Positions 1-8,556 of a DNA stretch of 64,000 nucleotides are shown here, piece by piece (the first letter of the stretch is position 1; each line of letters starts with the position of its first letter). The notes below the pieces were generated by a model that saw only the letters and a program-made list of their open reading frames with translations, had not been told where the DNA came from and searched no databases. The DNA comes from CAYYWP01 sp050176585 (GTDB lineage: Bacteria > Desulfobacterota > Binatia > HRBIN30 > CADEER01), in NCBI GenBank assembly GCA_050176585.1, contig JBFXHX010000018.1, forward strand, positions 1 through 64,000, read 5' to 3'. Made by a program: the position numbers and the translations under genes.

Positions 1-887
1 CCGCCGTACTGGCCGCGCACGACCATCCTGGCTATCTCCTCACGCTCCATGCGGCGCACCGCCCGGAGCACGTCGACTTTCTTGTTGCGCAGCTCGTCGG
101 CCGCGAACGACACCGTCGCCTCCATTGCGACCAGGCAGAGCAACTGCAGGAGGTGGTTCTGGATCATGTCCCGGAGGGCTCCGGAGTGCTCGTAATAGCC
201 ACCGCGCTGCTCGACGCCGACCTCCTCGGCGACGGTAATCTGTACGGAGTCGATGTAGCGGCGATTCCAGAGCGGTTCCTGGACGCCGTTGGCGAAACGG
301 AACGCAAGCAGGTTCTGCACGGTTTCTTTTCCGAGGTAGTGGTCGATGCGGTAGATCTGGCGCTCGGCGAAGATCTCGGTCATGAACGCGTTGAGCACGC
401 GGGCGCTGGAGAGGTCGCGGCCGAACGGCTTCTCGCACACGATGCGCGCCCGCTCGACGTCATCGGTCAGCCCCGATTGGTGCAGGTGCTTGGCCACCAT
501 CTGGACCACGGTGGGCGGTGTCGAGAGATAGAAGACGCGGATCGCCTTCGCCTTCCACGCGGCGTCGAGCTGATCGAGCTTGGTGGCCAGCGCGGCATAA
601 CGCGCCGCGTCGTCGAAATCGGCCTGCAGGTAGGTGATGTACGCGCTGAACCGCCGCCACTCTTCCTCGGACGCCTGGCCTTGCCGGCTGAAGCGGTCGA
701 TGCCCTCGCGCGCGTGCTGCAGGAACGCCGCGGTGTCGTTCGGCTTGCCGTCGATGCAGAAGATCGCCAGAGGCTCGGCGAGCCACTTGTCGAGCCACAG
801 GTTGTACAGCGCCGGGATCAGCTTGCGCCAGGCCAGGTCGCCACCGCCGCCGAAGATCACGAAAGCCGTCGGTTCGGTCTGCGCCAT
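1..887 (-). CDS. zwf: Glucose-6-phosphate 1-dehydrogenase, C-terminal part outside window
   Basis: Oxidises glucose 6-phosphate to 6-phosphogluconolactone with NAD(P)+, the first step of the oxidative pentose phosphate pathway, in the cytoplasm. About 295 residues are visible of a family usually near 480-510, so the 3' end is cut by the window edge. The N-terminal coenzyme fold carries GGGGDLAWRK (residues 13-22), the EKPFG segment begins at about 152, and the diagnostic substrate-binding motif RIDHYLGKE lies at 180-188. The ATG at 887 follows a purine-rich GGAGACAGAGAG stretch. It lies 162 bp downstream of a glucosidase on the same strand, so glucose release and oxidation may be linked. Identity is secure; coenzyme preference cannot be read from the sequence. 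Confidence 0.96.
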   Translation of the reverse strand, partial: MAQTEPTAFVIFGGGGDLAWRKLIPALYNLWLDKWLAEPLAIFCIDGKPNDTAAFLQHAREGIDRFSRQGQASEEEWRRFSAYITYLQADFDDAARYAALATKLDQLDAAWKAKAIRVFYLSTPPTVVQMVAKHLHQSGLTDDVERARIVCEKPFGRDLSSARVLNAFMTEIFAERQIYRIDHYLGKETVQNLLAFRFANGVQEPLWNRRYIDSVQITVAEEVGVEQRGGYYEHSGALRDMIQNHLLQLLCLVAMEATVSFAADELRNKKVDVLRAVRRMEREEIARMVVRGQYG

Positions 888-1049
888 CTCTCTGTCTCCT
901 CGGCTGGCGTGGATACCACAGCCGCGGCGCTCGCGCCGCCCCGTTTCATCAAGGGCGATCTCCGCGTGCGTTGAAACAGCCGCGCCGCACAGCCGCGGCG
1001 AGCGCCGGGCGCACGGGACCGCCCGCCGCCGGCTGCGAAGCGCTCGGCA

Positions 1050-3722
1050 TTATGCCGCTTGGCGCGCGCTCACGCGCTTCGCCTGCTGCTGGATGAGCTT
1101 CGCGACCAATCCGGTCCAGCCCGTCTGATGATTGGCGCCGAGGCCAGCGCCGTTGTCGCCGTGGAAATATTCGTAGAACAGGAGGTAGTCGCGCCAGTGC
1201 GGGTCGTGCTGGAACGTCTGCTGGCCGCCGAAGACCGGCCGGTTGCCGTCGGCATTGGGTGTGAACAGCGCAATCAAGCGCTGCGAGAGCTCGTCTGCCA
1301 CCTGCAGCAGCGTCAGGTATCGGCCCGAGCCGGTCGGACATTCGACCTTGAAGTCGTCGCCGTAATAGTGGTGGAATTTTTGTAGCGCTTCGATGATCAG
1401 ATAGTTCATCGGCATCCACACCGGGCCGCGCCAGTTCGAGTTGCCGCCGAACACGCCGCTGCGCGACTCGGCGGGTTCGTAGTCGACGCCGTACTCGCGC
1501 CCATCGACTGAGAGACGGTATGGATGCTCGGCGTAGACCTTGCTCACCGCCCGGACGCCGTGGTCGCTCAGAAACTCGCGCGGATCGAGCATGCGCTTGA
1601 GCAGCGCTTTCATGCGGTGGCCGCGCACGAGCGCGACCAGGCGGCGTTCGCCGAGCCCCGGCTCGTGCCAGCGCGATATGAGGCGCGCGAGGTCGGGCCG
1701 ATGCTCGAGGAACCATTCGAGGCGGCTCTTGAAGCCCGGCAACCGGTCCAGCAAGTCAGGCTCGATCGTTTCGACGGCAAACAGCGGTGTCAGGCCGACC
1801 AGCGAACGCACCTTCAGCCGCGAGCGCGTGCCGTCGGGGCGGCGCAGGATGTCATAGAAGAACTCGTCCTCGTCGTCCCAGAGCGCCATGTGGTTGGGGC
1901 CCATCTCGTTCATCGCGCCGGCGATATAGAGGAAGTGCTCGAAGAACTTGGTCGCGATGTCCTCGTACACGCCGTCGTACTGCGCCAGCTCGAGGGCGAT
2001 GCGCATCAGGTTCAGGGAGAACACGCCCATCCAGCTGGTGCCGTCGCTCTGTTCGAGTGCTCCGCCGCCCGGCAGCGGAGCGCTGCGGTCGAACACGCCG
2101 ATGTTGTCGAGACCGAGGAAACCACCCTCGAAGACGTTGTTGCCCTGGGTGTCCTTTCGGTTCACCCACCACGTGAAGTTCAGCAGGAGCTTGTGGAACA
2201 CGCGCTCGAGGAAGTCGCGGTCGGCGGCGCCGTATTCCCGCTCGCACACCTTGTAGACGCGATACGCAGCCCACGCATAGACGGGCGGGTTCACGTCGCC
2301 GAATGCCCATTCATAGGCGGGCATCTGACCGTTGGGGTGCTGGTACCACTCGCGACCGAGCAGGATCAGCTGCTCTTTTGCGAACTGCGGATCCACCAGC
2401 GCGAGCGGGATGCAGTGGAAGGCGAGATCCCACGCCGCGTACCAGGGGTATTCCCACTTGTCGGGCACCGAGAGGATCTCGGCGTTGTTCAGGTGCTCCC
2501 ACTGGTAGTTGCGGCCACTGCGCCGCTCGCGCGGCGGCGCCGGTTGCGCGGGATCGCCGTCGAGCCACTGCCGGACGTTATAATGGTAGAACTGCTTCGA
2601 CCACAGCATACCGGCCAGCGCTTGGCGCTGAATCCGGCGCTGGTCGTCCTCCATGCCGGCCGGTTGCAGCTCGCCGTAGAATTCGTCCGCTTCGCGCTGC
2701 CGCGCCGCGAACAGCTGGTCGAAATCCGCAAACGGCGTGCGCGACAATTCACCGGCCACGTCCAGGCGGTTCAGCCGCAGGCGCAACACGGCCGTGCCGC
2801 CGGCGGAGATGGTGCGCTCGTACCGCGCCGCCGCCTTGGTCCCGCGCCGCGCGGGGTTCACGGCGTCGTGGCGGCCGCGCACGACATACTCGTGAAAGGC
2901 GTCCTTCACGTACGGCGAAGCGTTCGGCGTCTCGAACAGGCGTGTGCCGTTGGTCTCGTTCTCCGTGAACAGCAGCTCGTCGGCGGCTTCGGCGTACAGC
3001 GCGTAATCGCCCAGCGAATGGTGTTGGGCGTGCACCGCGGGGACCGGTCCACGCGCGCCGGGCGGGGCATCGGCCAGTACCGGGCGGCGGTCGTCGTACC
3101 CCCACGACCAGGTATTCCGAAACCACAACGTCGGCAGCACGTGCAGCGCCGCGGGTTCGGGGCCGCGGTTCACGACGGTGATGCGGATCAGCAGGTCGCG
3201 CGGGCTCCCCTTCGCGTACTCGACGCCGACGTCGAAGTACCGGTCGTCCGCGAACACGCCGGTGTCGATCAGCTCGTACTCGGGATCCTCTTTGCCGCGC
3301 CGCCGATTTTCCGCGAGCAGCTGGGCGTACGGGTACTCGGCCTGGGGGTATTTGTAGAGCCAGCGCATGTATGAGTGCGTCGGGGTCGAGTCGAGGTAGT
3401 AGTAGTACTCCTTGACGTCCTCGCCGTGGTTGCCTTCGTTACCGGTGAGGCCGAACAGGCGCTCCTTGAGGATCGGGTCGCGCCCGTTCCACAGCGCCAG
3501 CGCGAAGCAGAGGCGCTGCTCGGCATCGCAGATGCCGGCGAGCCCATCCTCGTTCCAGCGATAGACGCGCGACCGGGCGTGGTCGTGGGCAAAATACTCC
3601 CACGCCGTGCCACCGGCGCTGTAGTCCTCTCGGACCGTCCCCCAGGCGCGCTCGGCCAGATACGGTCCCCAAAGCTTCCACTGCGGGCCATCGCGCTCCA
3701 CGCGCTCGCGTTCGATGCTCAT
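1050..3722 (-). CDS. GH63/MGH1-like glucosidase
   Basis: A cytoplasmic-looking 890-residue protein without signal peptide, matching the large bacterial 'glucosidase' group related to glycoside hydrolase family 63 and mannosylglycerate hydrolase-like (alpha/alpha)6 barrels. Supporting segments are DGTSWMGVFSLNLM and, near the C-terminus, GGNSNWRGPVWMPMNYL (residues 759-775), typical of the catalytic barrel of this group. The frame is open upstream to 4106, but that extension is low-complexity Arg/Ala/Pro and the family start fits the ATG at 3722 (MSIERERV). Substrate is unknown; trehalose-, glucosylglycerate- or oligoglucoside-type substrates are all possible. It precedes zwf on the same strand and is divergent from an MDR dehydrogenase. 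Confidence 0.86.
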   Translation of the reverse strand: MSIERERVERDGPQWKLWGPYLAERAWGTVREDYSAGGTAWEYFAHDHARSRVYRWNEDGLAGICDAEQRLCFALALWNGRDPILKERLFGLTGNEGNHGEDVKEYYYYLDSTPTHSYMRWLYKYPQAEYPYAQLLAENRRRGKEDPEYELIDTGVFADDRYFDVGVEYAKGSPRDLLIRITVVNRGPEPAALHVLPTLWFRNTWSWGYDDRRPVLADAPPGARGPVPAVHAQHHSLGDYALYAEAADELLFTENETNGTRLFETPNASPYVKDAFHEYVVRGRHDAVNPARRGTKAAARYERTISAGGTAVLRLRLNRLDVAGELSRTPFADFDQLFAARQREADEFYGELQPAGMEDDQRRIQRQALAGMLWSKQFYHYNVRQWLDGDPAQPAPPRERRSGRNYQWEHLNNAEILSVPDKWEYPWYAAWDLAFHCIPLALVDPQFAKEQLILLGREWYQHPNGQMPAYEWAFGDVNPPVYAWAAYRVYKVCEREYGAADRDFLERVFHKLLLNFTWWVNRKDTQGNNVFEGGFLGLDNIGVFDRSAPLPGGGALEQSDGTSWMGVFSLNLMRIALELAQYDGVYEDIATKFFEHFLYIAGAMNEMGPNHMALWDDEDEFFYDILRRPDGTRSRLKVRSLVGLTPLFAVETIEPDLLDRLPGFKSRLEWFLEHRPDLARLISRWHEPGLGERRLVALVRGHRMKALLKRMLDPREFLSDHGVRAVSKVYAEHPYRLSVDGREYGVDYEPAESRSGVFGGNSNWRGPVWMPMNYLIIEALQKFHHYYGDDFKVECPTGSGRYLTLLQVADELSQRLIALFTPNADGNRPVFGGQQTFQHDPHWRDYLLFYEYFHGDNGAGLGANHQTGWTGLVAKLIQQQAKRVSARQAA

Positions 3723-3748
3723 CGAGGACCCCCTGACCCGGGCGGGCG

Positions 3749-3778
3749 AAAATACGGCGCCGGGCGAGGCCATCGCAA
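3749..3778 (-). promoter_or_regulatory. Candidate sigma-70-like promoter of the glucosidase gene
   Basis: On the minus strand TTGCGA (3778-3773) is followed after 18 bp by TATTTT (3754-3749), 26 bp before the glucosidase ATG. Each hexamer matches 4 of 6 consensus bases, so this is only a weak candidate in an otherwise GC-rich gap. Confidence 0.3.
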
Positions 3779-3870
3779 GCGCGACCCGCCGCGCCTGAGA
3801 TGCGCGGCCAGCGGCGAGGCGTTTCGGGGCGGCATTGACGCGTGCACGGCGGGTCTGGTTTTGAAAACGC

Positions 3871-4803
3871 ATGCACGCCGTGCGGTTCGGCGAAAACGGC
3901 GTCGAACTCGTCGATGTGCCCGCGCCCGCGGGCGATGGCCTGCGCGTGCGCATCCGCGCCGCCGGGATCTGCGGATCGGATCTGCATGCCCTGGCGGAGG
4001 GCGGCCGCTCCGTACGCCCTGGCCACGAGCTCAGCGGCGAGCTCGACGACGGCACTCCGGTCGCCATAGAGCCGCTGTTGTCATGCGGGGTATGCGCGTT
4101 CTGCACGGCCGGCGACTACAACCTCTGCCGGGCCCCCCAGGCAGCGATCTTTGGCGTCTCGCGGGATGGGGGGATGGCGGAGGAGATTGCGGTGCCGGCG
4201 CGCTGTCTGGTGCCGCTGCCGCGCGGTGTGCGCGTGCAGGACGCCTGCCTGATCGAGCCGCTCGCGGTGGCCGTCCACGGCTTTCGCAAGATCGGTTTGC
4301 GAGGCGGTCAACGCGTCGCCGTGGTCGGCGGCGGTGCGATCGGCCTGTGTGCGGTGGCGGCAGCGCGTTCCGCCGGCGCGGAGGTCGGCCTGGTCGCGCG
4401 CTACGAACCGCAGCGCGCTGCCGGGGAGCGGCTCGGAGCGGTACCGGCACAGGGCGAGTACGACGTGGTCGCCGAGTGCGCCGGCACCGAGAGCGCCGCG
4501 CAGGTGGCGTGCGCGCTTGCGAAGCCGGGCGGCGTGCTGCTGATGCCGTCGATTCACTGGCAGGGGCTCGCGCTGCCGGGCCTGGAGATGCTCGAGAAGG
4601 AGCTTCGGTTGCAGCCCTCGCTCACCTACGGCCGCCATGCCGCCGGCCGGGACATCGACGGCGCGGCGGCGCTGCTGAGCGCCCATCCCGAAATTGCCGC
4701 CGCGCTCATCACCCACCGCCTTCCGCTCACCGCGGCGGCGGACGCATTCCGCATCGCCGCCGACCACCGCGGCGGCGCGATCAAAGTCGTGCTCGAGCCG
4801 TAG
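3871..4803 (+). CDS. Zinc-dependent MDR alcohol/polyol dehydrogenase
   Basis: A 310-residue medium-chain dehydrogenase/reductase, slightly shorter than the usual 340. The catalytic zinc site is visible as GICGSD (Cys near 33) and GHELSG (His-Glu near 51). Four cysteines in CGVCAFCTAGDYNLC form the structural zinc lobe. The Rossmann motif GGGAIG follows near residue 150. It oxidises an alcohol or polyol with NAD(P)+; the substrate is not predictable. The ATG at 3871 starts right at the conserved N-terminal strand. It is divergent from the glucosidase and precedes a PNPOx-like gene by 86 bp on the same strand. Confidence 0.88.
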   Translation: MHAVRFGENGVELVDVPAPAGDGLRVRIRAAGICGSDLHALAEGGRSVRPGHELSGELDDGTPVAIEPLLSCGVCAFCTAGDYNLCRAPQAAIFGVSRDGGMAEEIAVPARCLVPLPRGVRVQDACLIEPLAVAVHGFRKIGLRGGQRVAVVGGGAIGLCAVAAARSAGAEVGLVARYEPQRAAGERLGAVPAQGEYDVVAECAGTESAAQVACALAKPGGVLLMPSIHWQGLALPGLEMLEKELRLQPSLTYGRHAAGRDIDGAAALLSAHPEIAAALITHRLPLTAAADAFRIAADHRGGAIKVVLEP

Positions 4804-4826
4804 ATGCGGTCCGTGCGGGCGGGCCC

Positions 4827-4857
4827 TTGCGCTCCGCCCACGCGCTCGGCCTATACA
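4827..4857 (+). promoter_or_regulatory. Candidate promoter before the PNPOx-like gene
   Basis: TTGCGC and TATACA are separated by 19 bp, upstream of a normal leader with a good ribosome site (GAGGAGGT, about 4879-4886). The match is weak and the spacing is long. Confidence 0.28.
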
Positions 4858-4889
4858 AGCGTCCACCACCACAGCTCGAGGAGGTACCG

Positions 4890-5378
4890 ATGGCAAAACT
4901 CGACGACGCGCGCCGCGCATTGCTCAATGGCCGGCACATTGCGTCTTTCGCAACCACGAACGCGGATGGGACCCTCCACGTGGTACCGATCTGGTACCTA
5001 TTCGAAAACGACCGGATATACGTCGAATCGCATTCCGGTAGCCTCAAGGTCCGCAACGTCTCCGCTCGGCCCACTGCGTCGCTGATGGTGGATACGCGCC
5101 GGCCGGGGACCGAGCGCTGGTTGTCCGCGGCAGGGCCCACCGAGATCATCCGCGGTGAGCACGCGCAGTCGATCAACGCGAGAATTCGCCAGCGGTATCT
5201 CACTAAAGCCGCGATCGACGATCCGCGCATTGGGCCCGTGTTCGCGGCGGTCGATGACGTGACGATCGCGGTGACGCCGCAGACGTGGCGTGCGTGGGAC
5301 ATGGAGAGCGTGGATATCCAGTACTTCGGCGGCGTGATGGGGAAGACGCCGGAGAAGTGGTATCTGCCACTCGACTGA
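4890..5378 (+). CDS. Pyridoxamine 5'-phosphate oxidase-like (split-barrel flavin) protein
   Basis: A 162-residue protein of the PNPOx-like split beta-barrel superfamily, which binds FMN or F420. The start MAKLDDARRALLNGRHIASF and the segment HVVPIWYLFENDRIYVES are typical of the small F420/FMN-dependent enzymes annotated as TIGR03618-type. The start is fixed by a strong GAGGAGGT ribosome site about 4-5 bases upstream of ATG 4890. A longer upstream frame exists but lacks family character. It may be a reductase of an enone-type small molecule or a flavin/F420-binding redox protein; true PdxH function is unlikely because the PLP-binding residues of PdxH are not evident. Confidence 0.83.
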   Translation: MAKLDDARRALLNGRHIASFATTNADGTLHVVPIWYLFENDRIYVESHSGSLKVRNVSARPTASLMVDTRRPGTERWLSAAGPTEIIRGEHAQSINARIRQRYLTKAAIDDPRIGPVFAAVDDVTIAVTPQTWRAWDMESVDIQYFGGVMGKTPEKWYLPLD

Positions 5379-5486
5379 CGTTCGCACCGGGGGCATGCGG
5401 TAACCGGCGCATACGCCGCCGCCCGCTGGCCGCGGTACGCGCCGCGTGCGGGCTCGTGGACGACCGTGAGAGGCGCCGGCGTGTGG

Positions 5487-7328
5487 TCAGCCGGAGTGCG
5501 CGCGCGGACGGCCAATGCCAAACGTCGGCTCTTCGGCCACCGCCGAGGCCGCGGCGAGCCGGCGAAACTCCTCGCGCCTCGCGAGCAGCTCATCGAACGT
5601 GCCGCAGTCGACGACGCGGCCGTCGGCGACCAGCGCGATCCGGTCACAGCCGCGGACCGTGCTCAGGCGGTGCGCGATGATCAGGGCGGTCTTGTCGCCG
5701 TGCACGGCGCGAATCGCGTCCGTGACCGCCAGCTCGGTCGCGCCGTCGAGCGCAGAGGTCGCCTCGTCCAACACCAGAACGTCGGGATCGTGATAGAGCG
5801 CGCGGGCGATGCCGACGCGCTGCCGCTCGCCCCCGGACAGCCGCGTGCCGCGCTCGCCGACCGGGGTATCCCATCCATCGGGCAACGCGGCGATCAAGCC
5901 ATCGAGTTGCGCGATGCGCGCCGCTTCGCGCAGGCGCCGTTCGTCGATGTCGCGGTCCGGCACCCCGAGCGCGATGTTGTGGCGCAGGCTGTCGTCGAGC
6001 AGCATGATCGATTGCGGCACGTAGCCCACGTGGCGCCGCCAGGTGCGCTCGCGGCCACCGGAGAGCTCGACGCCGTCCACCGTCAGGCGGCCTGCGGACG
6101 GCGGCAGGAGCCCCACGATCAGGTCCACCAAGGTGCTCTTGCCGGCGCCGCTCGCGCCGACGAAGCCGAGCGACTCGCCGCGGCGAATCGTGAGTGAGAC
6201 GTCGCGCACCGCGAACGCGTCCTGCCCGGGGTAAGCGTAGGAAATCCGCTCCAGCGCGATTGCGTGCCGGAACTCGAGCGCGGCACCGCTCTCCTTGTCC
6301 GGCCAGTCGCGGTTCGTAACCAGCAGATAGTCGTCGTAGAGCGCGTCGACCGCCGGCGCGGTGCTGCGGATCTGGGTGATCCGCCAGGTGATCCGATTCG
6401 CCATCGGAATCACGCGAAATCCGGCGTACGCGAACAGCCCCAGCAGCGGCAGGCCGTGCGACTGGACCTGGCCGGTCACCGTCAACAGCACGACGACCAG
6501 CAGGGCGCCGCAGACGAAGACCGTCTCGATCACCAGCGGCGGAATTGCTTCCAACGTAACGTTCAAGTAGCCGAGCGACAGCAGCGCGCGCTGCTGGTCC
6601 GTGTAGGTCCGGTAGAAGAAGCTTTCGCGCCCCAGCACCTTGATCTCCTTGATGGCGCCCAGCGCGTTCTGCACCGTCTGCAGGAGCTCGCGGTGCAACC
6701 GGTGCTCGCCGCGCCCGAGCCGGTCGACGACCCGGCGCGTCCATCGCAGCCAGAGCGCGATCAGCAGTGCGAGCACGCCGCCGGCCACCACGGCGACGCC
6801 GGGAGCGGTGAGGATCAGCACGGTGACGATACCGGCGCCGACCAGGCATTCGGACAGGATCGTGGTGGCGGCGCCGAGCGCCGTGAAGACGGTGTTCACG
6901 GAATAGGTCGTGTTCCGAATCAACTCTGCCGAGTGGCGGCGGAAGTGGAATGGATACGGCGCGAGCAGGTAGCCGCGCAGCATCGTGGCGGCCAGCGCGG
7001 CGCTCGACTCCCCGACGATCCGGTGCCGCACGTACTGCGCGCCGATTACGAGGAGGTTCTTGGCGACGTGATAGAGTGCCACCAGCAGCGTGAACTGGAG
7101 AATGATGCCGTTCGCATCGCGGCGGGGGAAATACCCCGCGATGCTCGCCACGACGGGGATGCGGTCCACGTGGGCTGGATCGCTGATCACCTTGATGAGG
7201 GCGAAGACCGCCGCCGCCGCGCCGGCTTCGGCCGTTGCGGCGACCAGGGCCATCGGCGGCACCGCCAACCACGCTCGCCGTCGCTCCGGCGGGAGCATGG
7301 CGACGCATCGGCGCATGGTGGCCAACAT
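5487..7328 (-). CDS. ABC transporter, PglK/MsbA-type lipid-linked glycan flippase
   Basis: A 613-residue half-transporter with an N-terminal six-helix membrane domain (about residues 15-320) fused to an ATPase. Walker A GASGAGKST is at 391-399, the signature LSGGE at 497-501 and Walker B DVLVLDE at 516-522, followed by the H-loop in IAHRLSTV. PglK and MsbA relatives flip undecaprenyl-pyrophosphate oligosaccharides or lipid A using ATP. It starts 10 bp after the ALG2-like glycosyltransferase gene, as last gene of the oligosaccharyltransferase operon. That context suggests it flips the lipid-linked oligosaccharide to the periplasm for transfer by the STT3 protein. The substrate assignment is inference from context. 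Confidence 0.9.
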   Translation of the reverse strand: MLATMRRCVAMLPPERRRAWLAVPPMALVAATAEAGAAAAVFALIKVISDPAHVDRIPVVASIAGYFPRRDANGIILQFTLLVALYHVAKNLLVIGAQYVRHRIVGESSAALAATMLRGYLLAPYPFHFRRHSAELIRNTTYSVNTVFTALGAATTILSECLVGAGIVTVLILTAPGVAVVAGGVLALLIALWLRWTRRVVDRLGRGEHRLHRELLQTVQNALGAIKEIKVLGRESFFYRTYTDQQRALLSLGYLNVTLEAIPPLVIETVFVCGALLVVVLLTVTGQVQSHGLPLLGLFAYAGFRVIPMANRITWRITQIRSTAPAVDALYDDYLLVTNRDWPDKESGAALEFRHAIALERISYAYPGQDAFAVRDVSLTIRRGESLGFVGASGAGKSTLVDLIVGLLPPSAGRLTVDGVELSGGRERTWRRHVGYVPQSIMLLDDSLRHNIALGVPDRDIDERRLREAARIAQLDGLIAALPDGWDTPVGERGTRLSGGERQRVGIARALYHDPDVLVLDEATSALDGATELAVTDAIRAVHGDKTALIIAHRLSTVRGCDRIALVADGRVVDCGTFDELLARREEFRRLAAASAVAEEPTFGIGRPRAHSG

Positions 7329-7338
7329 TGGTGGTGCG

Positions 7339-8556
7339 TTATCCCGCCCGCGCCCGGTCTGTCGAGCGCGCGGCCGCGCTCGTCACCATGGCGGCGAGCG
7401 TCGCTTCGAGGCGCGCTCCGAAGCCGTGCAGTGAGAAATCCCGGGCGACGCGCGCGCGGCCGGCGCGACCCATGCGGCTCGCCCGTTCGGGCTCGATCCA
7501 GAATGCGCGCAGGGCGTCGGCGAAATCGTCCGCTGTGGCAGGCCGCAGAAAGCCCGTGCGGCCATCGTCGATCGTCTCGGCGGGACCGCCGTCGCCGACC
7601 GCCACCACCGGGCGTCCGGCCGCCATGGCCTCGATCGGCACGTAGCCGAAGTGCTCGCGCGATGGCGTGTAGACCACGCACCGCGCCTCGGCAAACAGCG
7701 CGAGGCGTTCGGCGTCGGTGGGTGAGTGGCGGAGGATGACTTGCTCCCCGATCCGCAGCGCATCGGCGCGCGCGCGCAGCGCGGCGGCGGTGTCGCGGCT
7801 CTCCGCCAGCCGCGGGTCGTAACCGCCCGCGATGACCAGGCGCGCGCGCGCAGTCGCCTCGGGCAGCATGTCGCGCAAGCGAGCGAACGCGTCGACGGCG
7901 AGGACGAGGTTCTTGGCCGGCACATAGCGGCTGAGCGCCAGGACGGTGTCACACGCCGCCGGCGCCGCCGCGGCGGCGGCGCGGTAGTGTTCCGGGTTCA
8001 CGCCCGGGTGCAGGACCTGCGGGGTTAGCGCGAGGCGCGGGAACGTCCGGCGTACGGTCGCGGCGGTGAAGGCGCTGTTGACCAGCAGGTGGTCGGCACT
8101 GGCCATGCCGATTTCCTCGAGTCGATCGAGCGGCCGCCGATACCAGCGGTACCAGCCGCGGCGCCGGGGCGTCAGCAGTTGATCGGGGAAATGACAATAG
8201 AAGGCGATGGGCACGCGCAGCGCGCGCCGCAGGATCGGCACGACATGGGCGACGCTGTCGCAGAACACGACGTCGAACCGGCGCGAATCCCGCCGCGCGG
8301 CTCTGACGCTGGCCAGCATGCGCATGATGGCGGCCGGCGCGCGCAGGTGCCCGCCGACGTGCAGGGGCAGCCGACGGCCGTGCTCGCGCACGTCGAGCGT
8401 ACCGTCGCGGGCTTCCGGAAAGCAGTGCTGCGGATCGCGATGCGCGGTGAACAGCGTGACATGATGATTGCGGGCCTGCAGCGCCATCGCGGCGTCGACC
8501 ACCAGCCGTTCCGCTCCGCCGATCCCGAGCTCAGGGTGCAAGATGGCGATGTTCAT
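7339..8556 (-). CDS. GT4 family glycosyltransferase, ALG2-like mannosyltransferase
   Basis: A 405-residue GT-B enzyme. The N-terminus LHPELGIGGAERLVVDAA is very like eukaryotic ALG2 alpha-1,3/1,6-mannosyltransferase, and the C-terminal nucleotide-sugar domain carries the GT4 EX7E motif in EHFGYVPIE (E301 and E309). It probably adds mannose or another hexose from GDP- or UDP-sugar to a polyprenyl-pyrophosphate-linked acceptor on the cytoplasmic face. Its ATG overlaps the oligosaccharyltransferase stop as ATGA, which implies translational coupling. A longer open frame upstream is antisense overlap with the STT3 gene and is not coding. It is the only sugar-adding GT in the operon, so the glycan may be short or need other GT genes elsewhere. 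Confidence 0.9.
   Translation of the reverse strand: MNIAILHPELGIGGAERLVVDAAMALQARNHHVTLFTAHRDPQHCFPEARDGTLDVREHGRRLPLHVGGHLRAPAAIMRMLASVRAARRDSRRFDVVFCDSVAHVVPILRRALRVPIAFYCHFPDQLLTPRRRGWYRWYRRPLDRLEEIGMASADHLLVNSAFTAATVRRTFPRLALTPQVLHPGVNPEHYRAAAAAAPAACDTVLALSRYVPAKNLVLAVDAFARLRDMLPEATARARLVIAGGYDPRLAESRDTAAALRARADALRIGEQVILRHSPTDAERLALFAEARCVVYTPSREHFGYVPIEAMAAGRPVVAVGDGGPAETIDDGRTGFLRPATADDFADALRAFWIEPERASRMGRAGRARVARDFSLHGFGARLEATLAAMVTSAAARSTDRARAG

Noticed and set aside
1524..3374. Long plus-strand open frame (616 codons) opposite the glucosidase gene
   Set aside because: It is a third-position artefact of GC-rich coding DNA. The opposite strand encodes a clear GH63-type enzyme and this frame has no recognisable domain.
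3723..4106. Longer N-terminus for the GH63-type glucosidase
   Set aside because: The extension is low-complexity and would overlap the divergent MDR gene; the family-like start is at 3722.
6264..7739. 491-codon plus-strand frame opposite the ABC transporter
   Set aside because: Composition is His/Arg/Gln-rich without motifs, while the opposite strand has Walker A, signature and Walker B.
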